From Nitrincola lacisaponensis (lineage in GTDB: Bacteria; Pseudomonadota; Gammaproteobacteria; Pseudomonadales; Balneatricaceae): DNA of 64,000 nt. A program made the position numbers and the translations under genes. This document shows, piece after piece, positions 34,453-43,021 of this stretch (its first letter is position 1; the number at the start of each line of letters is the position of its first letter). The stretch spans positions 186,001-250,000 of the forward strand of contig NZ_JMSZ01000032.1 of the NCBI RefSeq assembly GCF_000691225.1, written 5' to 3'. Under the pieces are notes generated by a model. That model was not told the origin of the DNA. It ran no database searches and saw nothing but the letters and a program-made list of their open reading frames with translations.

Positions 34453-36123
34453 TCAGTTGTGCTGACGACGCTGACTGCTTTCCAGTTGTTTCAGTGCTTT
34501 TTCTTTCAATGCACGGCGCAGCACCTTACCAACCGGGGTGCGTGGCAGACTGCTGCAGAACTCAACACAGTTGGGTACTTTGTAGCCGGTCAGGCGCTCT
34601 TTACAGTAGCTGCGAACTGCCTGGGGCGTAATTGTGGTAGAGCGGGTAATGACAAACAGTTTGATACGCTCTCCGGTAACCGGATCCGGGATGCCGATAG
34701 CCGCACAGTCTTCAACTTCGGGCATGCTGCAGACCAGATTCTCAACTTCACTGGGGAACACTTTAAAACCGGATACGCAGATGAGTTCTTTTTTTCGATC
34801 AATGATTTTCAGTACGCCTTCCGGACTGATCATGCCGATGTCTCCAGTACTGAGCCAGCCATCGGGACTGAGGACCAGACGGGTTTCTTCAGGCTGTTGC
34901 CAGTAACCGGCCATGACTTGCGGGCCTGACACCTGAATTTCACCCGTTTCACCGGAAGGCAGTGGCTGTCCCTTGTCATCAATAACCCGTATGGCCGTCT
35001 GTGTCAGCACTTCCCCGACACTGCCTGGTACGATCTGGTCGGGTCGGTTTACACTGACCACGGGAGAGCATTCGGTTAAGCCATAACCCTCGGCAATAGG
35101 GCAGCCTGTTGCATTCAGCCACTCGGTTGCCAGTGGACCGGATAAGGCCATGCCCCCTGAGATGGTTAAGTTTAACTGGCGAAAGCTCAGTCGTCGGAAG
35201 CCATTCTGCTTGAGCAATGCATTAAATAACGGGTTGATTCCGGCAAACACAGTAGGGCGAAACTGCTGAAAGCGACGTACCAGTGATTTAATTTCTCTGG
35301 GGTTCGGAATCAGTTCGGTACGCGCTCCCTGGCTGAAGAGTGCCAGAGTCAGCATGAAAGCATAGATATGATAGAGAGGCAGGGGTTGCAACAAACGCTC
35401 CTGTCCACTCTGCGTGTAGGTTTCCAGTAGCGTTTTCAGCTGTCCCAGGTTGGCCATGATATTGTGATGTGTGAGCATGGCCCCCTTGGGTGTCCCCGTG
35501 GTTCCGCCCGTATATTGCAGTAAGGCCAGGTCGCTGGGCTGTTGTACCGGTGGTTGCCAGCATTGTGCCAGCTCTTTGCAGCACAGCAGATTTTTCAGCC
35601 AGTAGGCTTGTGGAATGGCCGAGTCAGAGAAGGGCATGGCGATGCGGCGGACATACTGATTCAGCAACCAGCCTTTCAGTGGAGGATGCAGGTCACCGAT
35701 TTCGGTCAGAATGATCTGCTCAACAGCTGTACCCTGAATCGCCATACTGGCCTTGCGTGCCAGAGGAGCAAAGGTAATCAGAGCGCGTGCACCACTGTCT
35801 TTCAGCTGAAAGTGCAGCTCGGCAGGTGTAAATAACGGATTGCAATTGACCAGGACCAGTCCGGCCCGCTGAATGGCAATCATGACCAGAGGGTATTGCA
35901 TCATATTGGGCAGTTGGACAGCGACACGATCACCCGGCAGCAAGCCACTGTGCTGCTGAAACCAGCCAGCCAGTACACGGCTTTTGTGGTCCAGTTCGGC
36001 AAAACTGAGTGAGCCGCCAGCGTGTGAGAAGGCGACAGCATCACCGAACTGTCGGAAGACTGCATCAAACAGATCGTTCAGGCAGGCACGGCTGTAATGT
36101 AGAGGTGTGAATATTGTTGTCAT
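34453..36123 (-). CDS. Long-chain acyl-CoA synthetase (FadD-like AMP-binding enzyme)
   Basis: A 556-aa ANL-superfamily ligase that would activate fatty acids with ATP and CoA. Motifs: the P-loop YTGGTTGTPKGAMLTH, YGLTECSPV (A5), the hinge and acyl-binding region WLSTGDIGMI...DRKKELICVSGFKVFPSEVE, and the catalytic Lys near TPVGKVLRR. The overall likeness is to FadD, but I cannot fix substrate chain length. Single gene on the minus strand; PHA-related phasin is elsewhere in the window. Confidence 0.88.
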   Translation of the reverse strand: MTTIFTPLHYSRACLNDLFDAVFRQFGDAVAFSHAGGSLSFAELDHKSRVLAGWFQQHSGLLPGDRVAVQLPNMMQYPLVMIAIQRAGLVLVNCNPLFTPAELHFQLKDSGARALITFAPLARKASMAIQGTAVEQIILTEIGDLHPPLKGWLLNQYVRRIAMPFSDSAIPQAYWLKNLLCCKELAQCWQPPVQQPSDLALLQYTGGTTGTPKGAMLTHHNIMANLGQLKTLLETYTQSGQERLLQPLPLYHIYAFMLTLALFSQGARTELIPNPREIKSLVRRFQQFRPTVFAGINPLFNALLKQNGFRRLSFRQLNLTISGGMALSGPLATEWLNATGCPIAEGYGLTECSPVVSVNRPDQIVPGSVGEVLTQTAIRVIDDKGQPLPSGETGEIQVSGPQVMAGYWQQPEETRLVLSPDGWLSTGDIGMISPEGVLKIIDRKKELICVSGFKVFPSEVENLVCSMPEVEDCAAIGIPDPVTGERIKLFVITRSTTITPQAVRSYCKERLTGYKVPNCVEFCSSLPRTPVGKVLRRALKEKALKQLESSQRRQHN

Positions 36124-36156
36124 TTTCGAGCCTCATTATACGACCATTGTCGTATG

Positions 36157-36942
36157 TCAGGGCGCAGTATGCAAACGTTGCAGTACTTTTCCATCAACGA
36201 AAACGACCATCTCGCCTGTCTGGAGGCGTGACCAGGTTTCATTATTGGTCAGCGGGTCTGTTGCAATGACGGTGACAATATCATCTGGTGTGGTGACTGC
36301 CTCAAAGTTTACTGCCATATCACAGTCACTTAATCTGGCTTCACCGAAAGGTGACTGACGTGTAATCCAGCAAAGCCTGGTAGTGCAATAGGTAAACAGA
36401 TGTCGCGATTCGCTGAGCAACAAGTTGAAAACACCCAGGGTTCGCAACTGCTCACAGCACTGATGGATAAACGCTGTGAGTTGCGTAATTTCAGGTGGTT
36501 CGGGAAAGCGTTTGCGGATCTGGTCCAGCAGCCAGCAGAACGCATATTCACTATCTGTGGTGCCTACCGGAAAATAGTGCTCCAGTGGCCAGTTGAACAG
36601 TTCAGCACTGAGTTGGCCATTATGGGCATAGCACCACTTTTTGCCCCAGAGTTCCCGGTCAAATGGGTGTGTGTTTTCCAGACAGACCTTGCCTACGTTG
36701 GCTTGCCGTATATGGCTGATGACCGTACAGCTTTTGATTGGGTACTCGGAAATCAGTTGTGCGATGCGTGATTCAACGCTGGGTGCCGGATCATGGAAGA
36801 TACGCAGGCCATTGCCTTCGTAAAAAGCGATGCCCCAGCCGTCACGATGGGGCCCGGTTCCTCCACCGCGTTGCATCAGACCGGTAAAACTGAAACAGAT
36901 ATCAGTGGGTACATTGGCGCTCATGCCCAGGAGTTCACACAT
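36157..36942 (-). CDS. Class II glutamine amidotransferase (YafJ-like)
   Basis: A 261-aa Ntn-type amidotransferase. The nucleophile is Cys2 (MCELLGM), and Arg/Asn/Gly signatures follow ([40 protein letters not shown]). The length is that of stand-alone glutaminase domains (YafJ), with no synthetase partner in the same frame. The substrate beyond glutamine is unknown. It ends 33 bp downstream of fadD-like's start and sits 3 bp from bactofilin, so it is likely to be in one minus-strand unit with the genes upstream. Confidence 0.87.
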   Translation of the reverse strand: MCELLGMSANVPTDICFSFTGLMQRGGGTGPHRDGWGIAFYEGNGLRIFHDPAPSVESRIAQLISEYPIKSCTVISHIRQANVGKVCLENTHPFDRELWGKKWCYAHNGQLSAELFNWPLEHYFPVGTTDSEYAFCWLLDQIRKRFPEPPEITQLTAFIHQCCEQLRTLGVFNLLLSESRHLFTYCTTRLCWITRQSPFGEARLSDCDMAVNFEAVTTPDDIVTVIATDPLTNNETWSRLQTGEMVVFVDGKVLQRLHTAP

Positions 36943-36945
36943 GGC

Positions 36946-37407
36946 TCAGGGTTTCCGGCTGAGAGTGATGCGTTCAGGTAAGGATGCCAGAATGTCGCTT
37001 TGCTCGGGGGGCTGCAAACGCTCCTGGGTTTCCAGTGGATTAGTGCCTAAGGTTGGCTCGGGAAGGGTGCGCTCACCGACAAAAACACCGCCCTGGTCAA
37101 CTTTCATATCAGCACAACAGACGCGCGCATGCACCTGTCCGCCAGGCTCAATAAACAGATGATCACAGATCACTTCACCTTCGAGGCGGCCGCTGACAAA
37201 AATGCGTGTTGCACGAACACGTCCACTGATGAGTCCATGCATCCCCACGGAGATATCATCTTCAATGATGATATGCCCTTCCAGGGTGCCGTCCACATGT
37301 GTTTTTCCACTGATACGGGTCTCACCGGAGAAACGGTTGCCCCGGGCAATGATGCTTACTGTGGACCGCCCTGGTTTAGGGGGTACATGGCGCTTAAGGA
37401 TTCCCAC
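36946..37407 (-). CDS. Bactofilin
   Basis: A 153-aa bactofilin: a short basic N-terminal tail, a beta-helix core (about 18-110; SIIARGNRFSGETRISGKTH, DGTLEGHIIIEDDISVG, VSGRLEGEVICDHLFIEPGG), and a C-terminal Pro/Glu-rich tail. Bactofilins polymerise without nucleotide and guide peptidoglycan shaping. The start is GTG 37407, with GAGGA 7 nt upstream; this puts its first 52 bp inside the upstream M23 peptidase gene in another frame. Pairing with an M23 peptidase is a known association. Confidence 0.9.
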   Translation of the reverse strand: MGILKRHVPPKPGRSTVSIIARGNRFSGETRISGKTHVDGTLEGHIIIEDDISVGMHGLISGRVRATRIFVSGRLEGEVICDHLFIEPGGQVHARVCCADMKVDQGGVFVGERTLPEPTLGTNPLETQERLQPPEQSDILASLPERITLSRKP

Positions 37408-38291
37408 TCTACATCCTCTATACTGGTGAACAGTGACTCAAAGTTACTCAGGCCCCAATCCACAAAGGGTTTGGGGTCCAGTGGTGTGTACAGATGTCGG
37501 ACTTCATAGTGCAGATGCGGACCTGTTGAGCGTCCGGTGTTACCACTATAGCCGATCAGTTGGCCCTTGTGCACATACTGTGATGAGGTGACTTCAATGT
37601 TCTGTAAGTGTGCGTAATAGGTTTTGAAACCGAAATTATGCTGCAGAATAATCAGATTACCAAACCCTGAACCTTGATCAAAGCCTGCTTTCTCGACAAT
37701 ACCATCGGCGGTTGCGTAAACGGGGGTGCCTCTCGCGGCAGGGAAATCCAGTCCATTATGCGGTGTGCGTGCCCGTGTAATGGGGTGTACACGGGTGCCA
37801 AACCCGGATCCTATACGGGTTCCTTTGATGGGTAGTCCGTTGGGGATGCTGTGTAATAAAAACAGGCGCTGGACACTGGCCGCTCTGAGCAGAGCCGAGC
37901 GGTCCGTTTGCGGTGTTTCAGCAGGCAGATCGGTGAGTACGCCGAGTATTGATTCGATCTCTGAGAGGTCGGCATCCAGGCGGATTTTTTCTTCCTCTAA
38001 CTGACTGCGCTCATAGAAAACTTCGCTGTAGCGGCTGCCCAGCTCAGCCAGGTTTTCAAGATAGAGTTGTTGCGTGCCCAATGCCTCTGTGAATTGTTCT
38101 TCCAGGGTGATTTTTTCCTGTTCAAGGCCATGCAGGTGATCCCGGGTTTGGACCAGTAACAGGTTGGAAACAAAGAAGCTGAGTGCGGACAGGAGTAGAA
38201 ACAGGCCCACCAGATAACCCGCCAGCTGGCTGAGAGTATATTGGCGCGAGCCACGTACAGTGGTGAGGGTGATGATCAGTTTTTGTCGCAA
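37356..38291 (-). CDS. M23 peptidase (LytM-type) with N-terminal membrane anchor
   Basis: About 311 aa: one N-terminal membrane helix (QLAGYLVGLFLLLSALSFFV), a periplasmic coiled coil (about 45-120) and a C-terminal LytM domain with zinc ligands in HNGLDFPA and HLHYEV. It would cut peptide crosslinks in peptidoglycan. The start is uncertain: TTG 38291 (LRQKLIITLT) gives the usual short cytoplasmic tail, while the frame is open to TTG 38357; neither has a strong ribosome site. It overlaps the bactofilin gene by 52 bp, which suggests tight co-expression of scaffold and hydrolase. Confidence 0.88.
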   Translation of the reverse strand: MRQKLIITLTTVRGSRQYTLSQLAGYLVGLFLLLSALSFFVSNLLLVQTRDHLHGLEQEKITLEEQFTEALGTQQLYLENLAELGSRYSEVFYERSQLEEEKIRLDADLSEIESILGVLTDLPAETPQTDRSALLRAASVQRLFLLHSIPNGLPIKGTRIGSGFGTRVHPITRARTPHNGLDFPAARGTPVYATADGIVEKAGFDQGSGFGNLIILQHNFGFKTYYAHLQNIEVTSSQYVHKGQLIGYSGNTGRSTGPHLHYEVRHLYTPLDPKPFVDWGLSNFESLFTSIEDVEWESLSAMYPLNQGGPQ

Positions 38292-38394
38292 TGTCTGGAT
38301 ATCCGAGCTGCAGGGTCGCTGTAATATAACGCCAGCGACGGGCAGGTGTCGAGGCAACTGATCCAGACAGAAGAACAGTTGCCTCTACAAGGGC

Positions 38395-40182
38395 TTAAGC
38401 GCGTGAGCGAGGGTTCGCCGCATTGCTGCGACGTGGTGCAGGCTTGCGCTTGGGTTTATTGCTGTTGTTGCGGCCATCACGATCGGACCGGCCATCGCGA
38501 TCGGACGGCAAATCGTCAGACCAGGGGCGGATATTCAGTGGCTGTCCGCAGATACGTGCACGTTTCAGAATCTGCAGCATAGGTGCCGGGATGCTGTTAG
38601 GCAGGTCTACGGTACTGAAGTTCTCGCTGATGTCGATACGGCCAATATACTGGCTTTCAACACCCGCTTCGTTGGCAATTGCGCCAACAATGTTGCCGGG
38701 TTTGACGCCATGCTGGTAGCCAACACCGATCCAGTAACGCTGCATGCCTTCGCTGACAGGATCGTTACCACGACCGCGACGCGCAGCCGGTTTGCGATCA
38801 GTACGCTCGTCACGACTGTCACGGGTACGGCGTTCACGGACAGGTGCGGCACTCGGCTCACGCTCATCCATAAACAGCGGTGTCTGTTTGTACAGCAGCT
38901 TCAATGCGGCAGCGGCAATCTGCTCGGCACTGAGATCAGTGTTTTCGGTGAAGCGCTGAATCAGTGGCAGGTAAAGCTCGTTATCACGTGCGGCTGCTTC
39001 GAGTTCAACCTGCAAACGTGTGACGCGCAGAGCGTTGATCTCTTTGGCAGTCGGCAACTCCAGTGTTTCCAGGGGTGAGCGGGTGGTGCGCTCAATTTGC
39101 TGCAGCAGGCGTTGTTCACGAGGTGCAACAAACAGGATGGCATCACCATTACGACCTGCACGTCCTGTACGCCCGATACGGTGAATATAGGATTCGGCAT
39201 CGTAGGGGATGTCAAAGTTAACCACATGAGTGATACGCTCAACATCAAGACCACGAGCAACGACATCCGTTGCGACAACCAGATCCAGCTCACCGCTTTT
39301 TAGCTTGTCGACAATTTTTTCACGCTGATTCTGGGCGATGTCACCATGCAATGCTGCTGCAGGGAAACCGGCGCGGGTCAGCTGTTCTGCCACTTCTTCA
39401 GTCGCATTTTTGGTACGTACAAATACCAGAACGCCTTCGTGCTCACGCAGTTCCAGCAGGCGGGTCAGGGCCATGATTTTTGGCATGCCGCGCACAGTCC
39501 AGACACGCTGACGTATGGTGCTGGCTGTAGCGGTTTTGCTGGTTATTTTGACGATGGTCGGATCGGACAGATAGTTGTCCGCAATGCGACGAATTGCAGG
39601 TGGCATGGTTGCCGAGAACAGCGCAATCTGACGCTGAGCCGGAGTGTGTTCCAGAATCCACTCGACATCGTCGATAAAGCCCATACGCAACATTTCATCG
39701 GCTTCATCCAGTACCAGCGTCTGAAGCTGATCCAGTGCCAGAGTGCCTCTGCGGATATGGTCCATGATGCGTCCGGGTGTACCGATCACAACCTGGGCGC
39801 CACGGCGCAGACCACGTAGCTGCTCATCATAACCCTGACCACCATAAATGGAGAGGGTGCGGATGCCTGTCAGATGGCGTGAGTATTTTTCGCAAGCTGT
39901 GGCAACCTGCAGTGCAAGTTCACGTGTGGGTGCCAGAATCAGTAACTGCGGATGGGTTTTGGATGGATCCAGTCGTTGCAGCAAAGGCAGTGCAAAGGCT
40001 GCAGTTTTACCGGTTCCTGTTTGTGCCTGGCCCAGCAGATCGCGACCTTCCAGCAGAGCCGGAATAGTGCCTGCCTGAATCGGAGACGGCGTTTCATAGC
40101 CGACATCATTCAGTGCTTCGAGAATAGGAGCCGATAGACCCAGGTCACCAAAATTGGTGGGGAGAGTGTCAGTGTTAGACAT
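38395..40182 (-). CDS. deaD: DEAD-box RNA helicase DeaD/CsdA
   Basis: A 595-aa helicase used in ribosome assembly and mRNA decay, chiefly in the cold. Motifs: Q motif (TPSPIQAGTIP), Walker A AQTGTGKT, VLDEADEML (DEAD), SATMP, the HRIGRTGRAGR motif, then the DbpA/CsdA-type RNA-binding domain (QRYWIGVGYQHGVKPGNIVG) and an Arg/Asp/Asn-rich tail. ATG 40182 (MSNTDTLP) is chosen; the frame to 40257 lacks support. A leader of over 100 nt may precede it, as in cold-shock deaD genes. Confidence 0.94.
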   Translation of the reverse strand: MSNTDTLPTNFGDLGLSAPILEALNDVGYETPSPIQAGTIPALLEGRDLLGQAQTGTGKTAAFALPLLQRLDPSKTHPQLLILAPTRELALQVATACEKYSRHLTGIRTLSIYGGQGYDEQLRGLRRGAQVVIGTPGRIMDHIRRGTLALDQLQTLVLDEADEMLRMGFIDDVEWILEHTPAQRQIALFSATMPPAIRRIADNYLSDPTIVKITSKTATASTIRQRVWTVRGMPKIMALTRLLELREHEGVLVFVRTKNATEEVAEQLTRAGFPAAALHGDIAQNQREKIVDKLKSGELDLVVATDVVARGLDVERITHVVNFDIPYDAESYIHRIGRTGRAGRNGDAILFVAPREQRLLQQIERTTRSPLETLELPTAKEINALRVTRLQVELEAAARDNELYLPLIQRFTENTDLSAEQIAAAALKLLYKQTPLFMDEREPSAAPVRERRTRDSRDERTDRKPAARRGRGNDPVSEGMQRYWIGVGYQHGVKPGNIVGAIANEAGVESQYIGRIDISENFSTVDLPNSIPAPMLQILKRARICGQPLNIRPWSDDLPSDRDGRSDRDGRNNSNKPKRKPAPRRSNAANPRSRA

Positions 40183-40346
40183 GCTGTGATTTTTACCTGA
40201 TAGAAGAGAGGGTGTTTGTGAAACGAGCCGCTCAGTTAGCAAAGAGGCGGGCCGCACACAATATTACGCAGCTATGCCTCAGAATGAAGCGCAAATACTA
40301 CAGATAAAGGCGACCTTTGTCTAGTGTTATGCGGATTCAGTACGAG

Positions 40347-40835
40347 TTATCGCTGAATCAGGTAGCCCTGCAGTATTTCACCAATAATACGGGCATCAGC
40401 CAGTGCGCGATGCGGCATTTCCTGCCTTTCAAGCTCGCCAAACAGGGTTGCCTGGCGGCTGGCTTCGAGTACAGAGTCAATTCCTGCAACCTTGAATTGC
40501 ATGCGTTGCCCGGCTGCATTGAACAGGCAGCGCAGCCACATAAAATCAAAATCGGGGGCGTCAGAAATGACGCTGGGCTGCTCGGGTGAATGCAGTCTGA
40601 TATAGTGGTTCAGGCGGTCGCAGGCTGTTTCAATGGTGATGCCATCTGTTTCCAGATCCGTACGCGAAATGCCGTGAATCTCTTCTGCGCATTCATCCCA
40701 ATAAGACCAGTCAGCATGAGGCTGAATCAGAAAACTGAACGAACTGTCAGGCTTAGCTGCGTTGTAGATCCCCACTTCGATGGGATAGGAATGATCCGGG
40801 TGCAGGCCGGAGGCTTCGATATCAATAATCAGCAT
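40347..40835 (-). CDS. DnaQ-like 3'-5' exonuclease (DEDDh)
   Basis: A 162-aa RNase T/DnaQ-fold protein. DEDDh residues: Asp5 and Glu7 in MLIIDIEASG, Asp in SDAPDFDFMW, and His/Asp in HRALADAR. No partner domain is present, so it is a small stand-alone exonuclease acting on RNA or DNA ends; the substrate cannot be inferred. It lies upstream of deaD on the same strand with a gap of 164 bp. Confidence 0.85.
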   Translation of the reverse strand: MLIIDIEASGLHPDHSYPIEVGIYNAAKPDSSFSFLIQPHADWSYWDECAEEIHGISRTDLETDGITIETACDRLNHYIRLHSPEQPSVISDAPDFDFMWLRCLFNAAGQRMQFKVAGIDSVLEASRQATLFGELERQEMPHRALADARIIGEILQGYLIQR

Positions 40836-40948
40836 GCAAATAATCTAACTCGTGGCCGTGTTTTAAATTGTGTGGGGCTTCTGCTAAGGATAGAATCGAA
40901 TCATAACATGATTACAACTATTTGACTTCACCCGAAAAGAGATCCGCC

Positions 40949-41989
40949 ATGTCTGCAAATCCCCACCTGCTTGACCGCCTGGCGACCCTGACGTCGATCC
41001 GTGATTTAGAGTTGCTTGAGTTCAGTTTGCTGAAAACTGTCTATGAGCTGTTTCGTCCTGAACAAGTCACTATGCTGAAATATGATTCGGATGGTGAAAT
41101 ACGTTTTTCGATGCGTTACGGCCATGATGGCTGCCATGAGAGCCATCGTTCCGGGCGGCACCGTGACCTTGATCAGCCGGAAGTCCTGAGTGCATTGCGT
41201 ATGGCTCGACGAATCAGTGCACCCTATCACTCGCGTCTTGCTAATGGTAATAGCCTGTCAGCCTTTCCGGTGCTGGATTTTCAGGTGCTCAGTGTTTGTT
41301 TGATTGTTGAATCACGCCGTCCTGGTGCACCGAATGATGTGCGTTTGGTACAGGGGTTGTTACAGATTTACCGTAACTTCTGTCAACTGATTGAAGATGC
41401 TCAGCGTGATCAACTGACCGGTTTGCTGAATCGTAAAACGTTCGATGAAAGTATTCAGCGTGTGATTGGTATGTCAGCGGCCCTGCAGTTTCCGATGATT
41501 GAGGGTGAGCGGCGTCAGCTCCCGGATACTGAAGTCAGCTATTGGCTGGGACTGATCGATATCGATAACTTCAAGCTAGTCAACGATTCCCTGGGACACA
41601 TATATGGTGATGAAGTGCTGTTGCTGCTGTCACAGATTATGCGTGACAGTTTCCGTGAGAGCGATCTGCTGTTCCGTTTCGGTGGTGAAGAGTTTGTAGT
41701 TATTACAGAAAATATCGATATACAGGGAGCCAAGACTGCATTTGAACGTTTCCGCCTGGCTGTCGAGAAATTTAATTTTCCGCAAGTAGGGCAGGTTACG
41801 GTCAGCTTTGGTGCCGTTGAGGTGCATGCGGGTGATGTAGTACATGCGGTGCTGGATAAGGCGGATAAAGCGCTCTATTTTGCCAAACAGCATGGTAAAA
41901 ACAGGGTTTGCTTCTATGATGAATTGTTAGAGCAAGGGCAAATTCAGCCAACACAGAGTTTTATGAATCAAGAAGCTGAGCTTTTTTAA
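40949..41989 (+). CDS. Diguanylate cyclase (GAF-like plus GGDEF)
   Basis: A 346-aa soluble protein: N-terminal GAF-like sensor (about 10-160), then a GGDEF domain whose active loop reads FGGEEF, with the product-inhibition I-site RESD just before it. It should make c-di-GMP from two GTP. ATG 40949 has AAGAGA upstream; an upstream TTG at 40922 is unlikely. It precedes slyD and the chemotaxis operon on the same strand. Confidence 0.92.
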   Translation: MSANPHLLDRLATLTSIRDLELLEFSLLKTVYELFRPEQVTMLKYDSDGEIRFSMRYGHDGCHESHRSGRHRDLDQPEVLSALRMARRISAPYHSRLANGNSLSAFPVLDFQVLSVCLIVESRRPGAPNDVRLVQGLLQIYRNFCQLIEDAQRDQLTGLLNRKTFDESIQRVIGMSAALQFPMIEGERRQLPDTEVSYWLGLIDIDNFKLVNDSLGHIYGDEVLLLLSQIMRDSFRESDLLFRFGGEEFVVITENIDIQGAKTAFERFRLAVEKFNFPQVGQVTVSFGAVEVHAGDVVHAVLDKADKALYFAKQHGKNRVCFYDELLEQGQIQPTQSFMNQEAELF

Positions 41990-42011
41990 AATTGACAGGA
42001 AAGATAGATCA

Positions 42012-42509
42012 ATGACACAGGTGCAAGACGATAGCGTGGTGGGTTTTTTGTATAAATTGCAAAACGTCGAGGGAGAGGTGCTGGAGACCAATGAAGGTGG
42101 CACTCCGATGGTTTACCTACATGGCCATGACAACATGATACCTGGACTGGAACAGGCGATGACCGGGAAGCAGGTGGGTGACAAGTTCGAAGTAACGCTG
42201 GCCCCGTCAGAGGCTTATGGTGAGCGTGAAGCGTCCATGGAAATGAAAGTCCCGGTGAAGCATCTGCAGGGACTGCCTAAAGGTGTGCGTGATTGGAAAA
42301 CCGGCATGGTGGCGCTGGTTCAAACGGATCAGGGGCCTCGTCATGTGACCGTAATAAAGCCTGGTCGTTTTATGGTGCTGGTCGATACTAATCATCCCCT
42401 GGCAGGCCAGACTCTGACTTATCAGATTGAAATTGTGTCGTTGCGTGCCGCTGAAGCTGAGGAAATAGCACATGGGCATGTGCATGGGCCGGGTGGACAT
42501 CATCATTGA
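42012..42509 (+). CDS. slyD: FKBP-type peptidyl-prolyl isomerase SlyD
   Basis: A 165-aa SlyD: FKBP domain with the inserted-flap chaperone domain (LAPSEAYGEREASMEMKVP start) and a His-rich metal-binding tail (HGHVHGPGGHHH). It acts as a prolyl isomerase, chaperone and nickel-handling protein. It starts 22 bp after the diguanylate cyclase gene and ends in a 7-bp hairpin (GATCAAC-ATT-GTTGATC, 42508-42524) that lacks a T-run. Confidence 0.93.
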   Translation: MTQVQDDSVVGFLYKLQNVEGEVLETNEGGTPMVYLHGHDNMIPGLEQAMTGKQVGDKFEVTLAPSEAYGEREASMEMKVPVKHLQGLPKGVRDWKTGMVALVQTDQGPRHVTVIKPGRFMVLVDTNHPLAGQTLTYQIEIVSLRAAEAEEIAHGHVHGPGGHHH

Positions 42510-42631
42510 TCAACATTGTTGATCTGTCTCAATAATTGGTTGTTTTTGTATTAAAAATCAGTTTTTATAATTAATTTTTAATATGTTACAGGGTATATTG
42601 GATTTAATTTTGGATGACGCAGGAGCGCTAA
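42510..42631 (+). promoter_or_regulatory. AT-rich leader of the chemotaxis operon
   Basis: A 122-bp AT-rich gap before cheY with a perfect TATAAT at 42566-42571 but no good -35 at 16-18 bp. I see no sigma-28 (TAAAGTTT/GCCGATAA) or sigma-54 element. Promoter class undecided. Confidence 0.35.
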
Positions 42632-42997
42632 ATGGGAAAGTCTATCTTGACAGTTGACGATTCAGCCTCGATTCGGCAGATGGTCAGCTTCACCCTGAAA
42701 GGAGCCGGTTACAGTATTACCGAAGCGGTTGATGGTAAGCAGGGTCTGGAAAAGGCCCAGACTGGACGCTTTGACTTGATCCTGACTGACCAGAATATGC
42801 CGAATATGGATGGCCTGACACTGATCAAGAATCTACGGGCACTGCCAGCTTATCGCAGTGTTCCAATTCTGGTGCTGACTACTGAAGCAGGTGATGCCAT
42901 GAAGGCACAAGGCCGAGCTGCGGGTGCGACAGGCTGGCTGGTTAAACCATTCGATCCACAGAAGCTGATTGATGTCGTTCGCAAAGTGATCGGCTGA
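42632..42997 (+). CDS. cheY: CheY-type response regulator
   Basis: A 121-aa single receiver domain: acidic pair Asp9-Asp10, phospho-acceptor Asp53 in LILTDQNMPNMDG, the conserved Thr in LVLTTEAG and Lys in VKPFDP. First gene of the chemotaxis operon and the likely output of CheA. AGGAGCGCTAA precedes ATG 42632. The typical partner here could be flagella or another output such as the STAS/PP2C switch further down. Confidence 0.93.
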   Translation: MGKSILTVDDSASIRQMVSFTLKGAGYSITEAVDGKQGLEKAQTGRFDLILTDQNMPNMDGLTLIKNLRALPAYRSVPILVLTTEAGDAMKAQGRAAGATGWLVKPFDPQKLIDVVRKVIG

Positions 42998-43021
42998 GTT
43001 CTGGAAGCAGGGTAGCAGGGC

